DNA of 7,148 nt from Chloroflexota bacterium. Its GTDB lineage: Bacteria; Chloroflexota; Dehalococcoidia; Bin125. The stretch spans positions 1-7,148 of the forward strand of contig JAPOXB010000008.1 in assembly GCA_026707335.1 (NCBI GenBank). The letters are read 5' to 3'. The notes under the pieces were generated by a model that was not told where the DNA came from, did not search any database, and was given only the letters and a program-made list of their open reading frames with translations. A program made the position numbers and the translations under genes. Position 1 is the stretch's first letter; each line of letters begins with the position of its first letter. This document shows, in pieces, positions 1 to 6,400 of this stretch.

Positions 1-228
1 GGTGGCCCAGACGATCACCGCGATGACGAACACCAGCAGACCGTTGAGCCGGTAGTTGCGGGGCTGCCCCGTCGCCGGGTTGACGACGTAGCCGGGCGCC
101 CGCCGCCCCGGCAGGATGAGCTGCGCCAGGAAGAACACGGCGAAGATCGCGAGCGGCGTGAAGAGGCCGGCGATCGCCTCCGTGGTGGAGAGATCGAAGA
201 GGTGGTCGATGCCTAGCCAGTCGATCAT
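1..228 (-). CDS. ERG4/ERG24-like (sterol reductase / DUF1295-type) membrane protein, N-terminal part
   Basis: The reverse complement from ATG at 228 stays open for 76 codons to the window edge, so the gene is 3'-truncated and continues to the left. The protein starts MIDWLGIDHLFDL. It has a hydrophobic segment at about residues 18-39 (AGLFTPLAIFAVFFLAQLI), then LPGRRAPGY (39-47), PATGQP (51-56) and YRLNGLLVF (59-67), which leads into a second hydrophobic segment. An LPGR..GY turn, a TG.P step and YRLNGL after the first helix resemble the N-terminus of the ERG4/ERG24 family. Those are polytopic membrane enzymes that reduce sterol double bonds with NADPH; bacterial members are often annotated only as DUF1295 or isoprenylcysteine-methyltransferase-like proteins. 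A purine-rich GGAAGG (minus strand, 244-239) lies 10 nt before the ATG and supports this start. The gene diverges from the PKS. The catalytic C-terminal half is not visible, so substrate and reaction are unknown. I am fairly sure the gene is real and less sure of the family. Confidence 0.62.
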   Translation of the reverse strand, partial: MIDWLGIDHLFDLSTTEAIAGLFTPLAIFAVFFLAQLILPGRRAPGYVVNPATGQPRNYRLNGLLVFVIAVIVWAT

Positions 229-249
229 GGCCGCCTGCCCTTCCCGCCG

Positions 250-267
250 CGGGCGTGATCACGCCCG
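250..267. promoter_or_regulatory. Perfect 18-bp palindrome, candidate operator
   Basis: CGGGCGTGATCACGCCCG reads identically on both strands with no spacer; the next pair outwards (249/268) mismatches. It ends 21 nt before the start codon of the - strand membrane-protein gene, just upstream of its likely Shine-Dalgarno, and 165 nt before the PKS start. That position fits a dimeric repressor site overlapping the promoter or leader of the membrane-protein gene, possibly acting on both genes. The regulator is not in the window and its family is not evident. A transcript hairpin is the alternative, although a spacer-free palindrome makes a poor hairpin because it has no loop. Confidence 0.45.
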
Positions 268-329
268 GTGATTGTCGCCGCAGCCGCCGTAGGCTAGCCG
301 CCCCGCCGGCGCCGTGCTCCCCTGCCGTG

Positions 330-349
330 GCGTCCGTCCACGCGGACGC
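330..349. repeat. Inverted repeat with 7-bp arms in the PKS upstream region
   Basis: GCGTCCG at 330-336 is matched by its reverse complement CGGACGC at 343-349, with 6 nt (TCCACG) between. It lies 83 nt before the PKS start codon and could be a leader hairpin or a protein-binding half-site pair. No T-run follows on either side, so it does not look like an intrinsic terminator. In sequence this GC-rich, a short repeat of this kind can occur by chance. Confidence 0.3.
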
Positions 350-415
350 GCGATCCGTCGGCTCCTACGTGCGATACTTGCCCGCGACGGTCTCTCTCAG
401 CGCACGCGCGAGGTT

Positions 416-426
416 GAGGAGTGGAG
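416..426 (+). promoter_or_regulatory. Ribosome binding site that fixes the PKS start
   Basis: GAGGAG (416-421) and GGAG (423-426) lie just before the ATG at 433; the GGAG is spaced 6 nt from it, which is close to ideal. An in-frame TGA at 415-417 closes the frame upstream. The only possible starts near here are therefore GTG 421 (adding four residues, VERR) and ATG 433. GTG 421 would overlap the GAGGAG motif and have only a weaker GAGG at 410-413, so ATG 433 is preferred. Confidence 0.65.
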
Positions 427-432
427 CGCCGG

Positions 433-3400
433 ATGACCACACGCGAACCCACCGGACCCGCGATCGACCCGGCCTCCCGCAAGGGGGAGCCGATCGCGAT
501 CGTCGGCATGGCCTGCCGCTTCCCCGGCGCGGCCGACCTGGACGCCTTCTGGCGGCTGCTGGAGGAGGGCGGGAACGCCGTGACGGAGGCCGTCCCCGGC
601 GCCGGCCAGGGACGCATGGCCCTGCTCTTCGGCGACGCCGACCTGCCCAACGACGCCTGCCGCTACGGCGCCTTCGTCGACGACATCGAGCAGTTCGACG
701 CCGCCTTCTTCCGCATCTCGCCGGTCGAGGCGGAGCTGCTCGACCCGCAGCAGCGCATGATGCTCGAGACGAGCTGGTTGGCGCTTGAGGACGCGGGCAT
801 CGACCCGGAGGGGCTGAAGGAGAGCCGCACCGGCGTCTACACCGGGATCAGCAACGACGAGTACCGGATGCTGGTGGTGGACTCGGCCCGGCCGGCGGAG
901 GCCGCCGGCTCGCTCTACGCCCTCAGCGGCACGAATTTGAACGGCGCCAGCGGGCGCGTCTCGTTCGTGCTGGGGCTGATGGGGCCGGCCAAGGCGGTCG
1001 ACGCGGCCTGCGCCTCGGCCATGGTGGCGGTCCACGACGCCGTGGCCGACCTGCAGCAGGGCAAGGCCGACCTGGCCATCGCGGGCGGCGTGCAGGCCAT
1101 CCTCAACGGCCGCATCTACGAGCTGCGGGCCGACTCGATGATGTTGTCGCCCGACGGGCAGTGCAAGGCGTTCGACGCCTCGGCCAACGGCTACGTGCGG
1201 GGCGAGGGCTGCGGCGTCGTCGTGCTGAAGCGGCTGCGCGACGCGGAGGCCGCGGGCGATCGCATCTGGGCGGTCATCCGGGGGGCGGCGGTGAACCACG
1301 GCGGGGCCAGCGTCGGTCTGACCGTGCCGCACACGCCGGCGTTGGTGCAGGTGATGGAGACCGCGCTGTCGGACGCCGGCGTCGCGCCCGCCGAGATCGA
1401 CTACCTCGAGGCGCACGGCACGGGCACCGCCGTCGGCGACCCGATCGAGATCGACGCCGCGGCGGACGTCTTCAGCCGGGGGCGGGCCGCGGATGAGCCC
1501 TTGCTCGTCGGATCGGTCAAGACCAACATCGGCCACCTGGAGTCGGCCGCGGGAATCGCGGGCCTGATGAAGGCCGCGCTGGCCCTCCAGCGGGGCGTGA
1601 TCCCCAAGCACCTGCACTTCCACGACCCCAACCCCAGCCTCGACTGGGCCGAACTGCCGCTGCAGGTGACGTCGGAGATGACCGACTGGCCGCGCCGCGA
1701 CGGCCGGGCGCGGCTGGCCGGGGTCAACTCCTTCGGCATCTCCGGGACGAACGCCCACATCGTGGTCGAGGAGCACCGCGATCTCGACGGCGCCGCGGAG
1801 GACGGGGGCGCGGCCGGACCCGCGCGGGCCGTGGCGGTGTCGCTGCCGGCGGGGCTGCCGGCGCCGGAGGCGCCCCTCGCGCCGCGCCGGGCCCGCGTCC
1901 TGCCGCTGTCGGGCAAGAGCGCGGGCGCGATTGGCGACCTCGCGGCGCGGTACCTCGCCTGGCTCGACGATCGATCCGCGGAATCGGACTCTGCCGCGTC
2001 GGCGCTGCTGGCCGACATGGCCTGGACGGCGGGCACCGGACGGAGTCACTTCGACTTCCGGACCGGCGTCGTGTTCTCGGACGCCGGGTCGCTGCGCGCG
2101 CGGCTCGCCGAGATCGCCGGGGGCGGCGCCGATCCGCAGCCGCGATCGCCGGGCACGGTGGCGTTCGTCTACACGGGGCAGGGCAGCCAGTGGGCCGGCA
2201 TGGGACGCGCGCTCTACGAGAGCGAGCCGGTGGCGCGGGCGGTCCTCGACCGCTGCGAGGCCGTCTGCCAAGCGGTGCGCGGCGCCTCCCTGCTGGACGT
2301 GATGTTCGGCCGCGACGGCGCGAGCGGCGATCTGGGCGACACGGCCTGGGAGCAGCCCGCCCTCTACGCGCTGGAGTGCGCTCTGACGGCGCTCTGGGCG
2401 AGCGTGGGCGTGCGGCCCGCCGTGGTGGTGGGGCACAGCGTGGGGGAGATCGCGGCGGCCCAGGCGGCCGGCGTGTTCAGCCTGGAGGACGGGATGCGCT
2501 TCGCCGCGGCGCGGGGCGACCTGCTGTCGGGCATGGAGGGCGGCGGCATGGCGGCCGTCTTCGCCCCGGCCGACGCGGTGGCGGCCGCGGTCGCGGAGCA
2601 CAACGCGGCCTCCGGCGGCCCCGGCCTGAGCATCGCCGCCGACAACGGCGCTCACAAGGTCGTCAGCGGTCCCGTCGCCGACATCGAGGCGATCTCCGCG
2701 CGGTTCGAGTCGCGGGAGGTCCGCGTGCGGCGGCTGAACACGGCCAAAGCGTTCCACAGCGCGCTGGTCGATCCGGTCCTGGACGGGCTGGAGGCCGCGC
2801 TCGACGGCGTCGAGATCCACCCGCCCCAGTTGACCGTGATCAGCAACCTGACGGGCCGAGCGGTCGAGCCCGGCATGGCGCTCGACGCCGCCTACTGGCG
2901 GCGTCACGCCCGCGAGGCGGTCGCCTTCGCCGGCGGCGTGGCGACGCTGGCGGAACTCGGCGTGGACCTGGTGGTGGAGATCGGCCCCGACGCGGTGCTC
3001 GGTACGATGGCGACGTTCGCCTGGCCAATGGACGCGGACGCTCCCGCGTCCCCGCCCACGCTGGCCAGCCTGCGCCGGCCGCCCCGCGACGGCTCGTCGC
3101 CGGAGCCCGAGAGCACTTTCATCGACGCGGTCGCGGCCGCCTACGAGGCGGGCCTCGACATCGGCTTCGCCGGGCTGTTCGCGGGGGAGGCGCGGCGGCG
3201 CATCGCGCTGCCCGGCTATCCCTTCCAGCGCGAGCGCCACTGGCTCGACCGGCCCCGGCAGCGGCGGCTCGGCGCCGGTCATCCCCTGCTGGGCGTGCGG
3301 CACGAATCGGCCCGCGGCGAGATCACCTTCGAGACCGAGGTCTTCCCCTCCGACCCGGCCTGGCTGCTCGACCATCGGGTCTTCGGGCGGGTCGTGATGC

Positions 3401-6400
3401 CGGGCGCGGTCTACGGAACCATGGCCGCCTCCGCCGCGCTGGCCGAGGCCGGCGGCGGCGCGGTCGTCGTCGAGGACATGCAGTTGCACAGCGCGCTGGT
3501 CTTCCCGGAGGAGACCGATGAGGGCGCCGGGGACGGGGCGGAGGAAGCGGGCCGCACGATGCAGGTCGTCCTCGATGCCGGCGAGCAGGGGTCGTCGCGG
3601 CGGGTGCAGGTGTTCAGCAAGGGGACCGAGGAGGGCTGGACGCTGCACGTCGAGGGCCGCGTCGCGCCGGGCGCCCCGATGCCCGAGGCCGGCGGACGGG
3701 CCGACATCGAGGAGATGAAGGCCCGGCTCGCGGCGGCCGACGCGCCCGAGTACTACCGCGCGAAGGCGGCCACGGGCATCAACCTCGGGCCGTCGTTCCG
3801 CACGCTGGCGCGGGCCTGGGCCGGTCCCGGCGAGGCGCTCGGCGAGGTGGCGCTGCCGGAATCGCTGGGTCGCAACGACCTGGCGCTGCACCCGCTCGTG
3901 CTCGACGGCTGTTTCCAGACCGTGGGGGTGGCGCGCAACATGACGGGCGCGCCGGGCGAAGCGACCTACCTGCCCTTCGGCTGGGACCGGATGTGGCTGC
4001 CCGCCCGGCTGCCCGAGCGCGTGCTGTGCCACGTGCGCATGAGCGAGGCCGCACAGGAAGCGGAGGCGGAGTCGGGCGAGCCGCCCGAGGTTCTCAGCGG
4101 CGAGGTGCGCATCTACGACACGAACGGCGCGCTGCTCGGCGGGCTGAGCGGGTACGCGGTGAAGCGCGCCACGCGGTCGGCGCTGCTCTCGGCCGTCGAG
4201 GGGGTGCGGGATCTGCTGTACGAGGTCACTTGGCGCGAGCGCGCCCTCGAGTCGGGCCTCCGTCCGGCCGATTTCTTCCCCAGCGCCGCGACCGTCGCGG
4301 CCGGGGCGGAGCGATTCGCCGACTACCTGGCGGGCGCGGACGTCGACCCCGACGACCGCGTCGCCCTGCTGTCGGACCTGGAGCGCTGGTCGTGGTCCTA
4401 CGCGCTGGCGACCCTGGAGCGGCTGGGCTGGCGGCGCCGCAAGGGCGACATAATCGACCCCGACGACCTGCGCCCCAGCCTCGACGTCATCGAGGAGCAT
4501 GGGCGCCTCTTCCGCCGCATGTTCGACCTGCTCGCCAAGGCGGGCGTGGTCGCGGAGCAGGACGGCGGCTTCGTCGTGCTGCTGGGCGCCGGCGATCCCC
4601 TGCCCGACGCGCTGCCCGCCGACCCCGACGATTTCGCCCCGCGGATGACGGAGCGCTACACGCACGGCCTCACCGAGATCGGGCTGTTCCAGCGCTCGGG
4701 CCGCGCCCTGGGCGACGTGCTGCGCGGCAGGGAGGACCCGCTGACGCTGCTGTTCAGCAGCGGCGAGCCGACCGCGGGCGACCTCTACTTGAAGGCGCCC
4801 GTCGCGCGGGCGGCCAACCGGCTGCTGGCCGACGCCGTGCGGGCGCTGATGGCCGACCTGCCCGAGGGACGCCGCCTGCGGGTGCTGGAGGTCGGCGCGG
4901 GCACCGGCTCGGCGACGGCGTCGGTGCTGCCGGAACTCCCCGAGGGGCGGTTCGACTACACCTACACCGACATCTCGGCGGGCTTCTTCGCCGAGGCGGA
5001 GGAGCGCTTCGGCGACGGCGGCGGCGCGATCGACTACCGCCCGCTGGACATCGAGAACGACCCGATCGCGCAGGGCTTCGCGTCGCACGGCTACGACCTG
5101 ATCATCGCCTCCAACGTGCTGCACGCCACGCGCTACCTGAGCGAGACGCTGGCGAACTGTTTGGCCGTGCTGGCGCCGTCGGGCCACCTGGTGGCGCTCG
5201 AGAACCTGCGCGGGCTCGGCTGGATGGACCTCACCTTCGGCCAGCTGGACGGCTGGTGGCGTTTCGCCGACGACTATCGCCCCGACCACGCCCTGATGAG
5301 CCCCACGATGTGGCGCCGGGCGCTCGCCGGGGCCGGCTTCGAGGAGGCCGAGGTTTTGGGGCCCGACGACGACGCCCCGCCCGAGACGCTCGACAAGGGC
5401 GTGATCGTGGCGCGCGGCCCGGCGCGGGTGACCGAGCCGCCGGGCGCCTGGATTCTCAGCACCGGTGCGGGCGGCGAAGCGGAGGAACTCGCGGCCGCGC
5501 TGGCGGCGCGCAACCAAACGGTCCTGCTGGCCGGCGAATCACCGTCCGGAGACGACCCGGCGGCCGACGGCCCCGGCGTGATTCCGGTGGGCGTCGACCC
5601 GGAGGACCGCGAGTCGTGGCAGTCGCTGATCGCGGCACTGCCCAGCGACGTGCCGTTCAGCGGCGTCGTGCATATGGCTGGGCTCCACGGCCACGGCGAG
5701 GACGCGTCGGCGGCGGAGATCGCCGAGGACGTGACGCGGGCGGCGGCGAGCGCGCTGGCGCTGGTGCAGGCCGTCGCCGACTCCGACCTGACCCCGGCCA
5801 AGGGCATCTGGTTCCTGACGCGCGGGGCGCAGGTGGTGGAGCGGGAGCGGGGCGGGGAGATCGCCGGCGCGACGCTCTGGGGCCTGGGCAAGGTCGTGAC
5901 CCTCGAGGCGCCCCATCTGCAGCCGCGGATGCTCGATCTGGACCCCGCGGAACCCGCGGCCCTGTCCGGCCTCGTCGATGAGCTGCTGTACCCCGACGAG
6001 GAGAACCACATCGCCTACCGCCGCGGCCGGCGTCTGGCGGCGCGCCTCGTGCGGCCCGGCGCCGCGGCCGAGCGGCTCGAGCTGCCCGACGAGCCCGAGT
6101 GGGTGCTGGCGCCCGATCGCGCCGGCGTGTTCGACAAGCCGGAGATCAAACCGCTGCCCGCGCGCCCCCTGGAGCCGCGGGAGGTGCGCGTCGCGGTGGA
6201 GGCGGCGGGGCTCAACTTCTGGGACGTGTTCCGCTCGCTCGGCTTCATCGAGGAGGGGGACCTGGGCCGCGAGTTGTGCGGCTACGCGGTGGCCGTCGGC
6301 GCCGAGGTCTCCTCCGTGTCCGTAGGCGACCACGTCGTGGGCCTCGGCTTCGGCGCCTTCGCGCAGGAGATGATCACGCACGAGGAACTCGTCGCGCCCG

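Larger units (their letters stand above)
229..432. promoter_or_regulatory. Divergent intergenic/promoter region between the membrane-protein gene and the PKS gene
   Basis: These 204 bp separate two outward-facing start codons (228 on -, 433 on +), so promoters for both genes are expected here. The region contains the 18-bp palindrome at 250-267, an inverted repeat at 330-349, and the PKS ribosome binding site near 416-426. A weak -10-like hexamer GATACT sits at 373-378 on the + strand, but I see no convincing -35 at the usual spacing. I could not place either transcription start. No convincing small gene was seen in this stretch. Confidence 0.6.

Noticed and set aside
169..178. GGCGATCGCC, containing the cyanobacterial HIP1 octamer GCGATCGC
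   Set aside because: An isolated match inside coding sequence of GC-rich DNA. I did not see the dense repetition that marks HIP1-rich genomes.
373..378. GATACT as a -10 promoter element for the PKS
   Set aside because: Only four of six bases match the consensus and no -35 was found about 17 bp upstream, so it is mentioned only as a weak possibility.
255..788. A 177-codon + strand frame beginning in the intergenic region
   Set aside because: It overlaps the PKS start in another frame, is Arg-rich, and shows no good ribosome binding site or domain.
2190..3521. A 443-codon + strand frame overlapping the AT and early DH
   Set aside because: It is an Arg/Gly-rich shadow frame. The AT nucleophile and DH histidine motifs lie in the other frame.
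397..5517. A 1706-codon open frame on the - strand across most of the PKS
   Set aside because: Its translation is rich in Arg, His, Gly, Val and Gln with no recognisable domain, and it runs antisense to a PKS with complete catalytic motifs. Long antisense frames are expected when third codon positions are nearly all G or C.
3993..5981. A 662-codon + strand frame overlapping the DH-cMT region
   Set aside because: It is out of frame with the PKS and consists mostly of Arg, Gly and Ala repeats. The PKS frame through the same bases carries the DH and cMT motifs.
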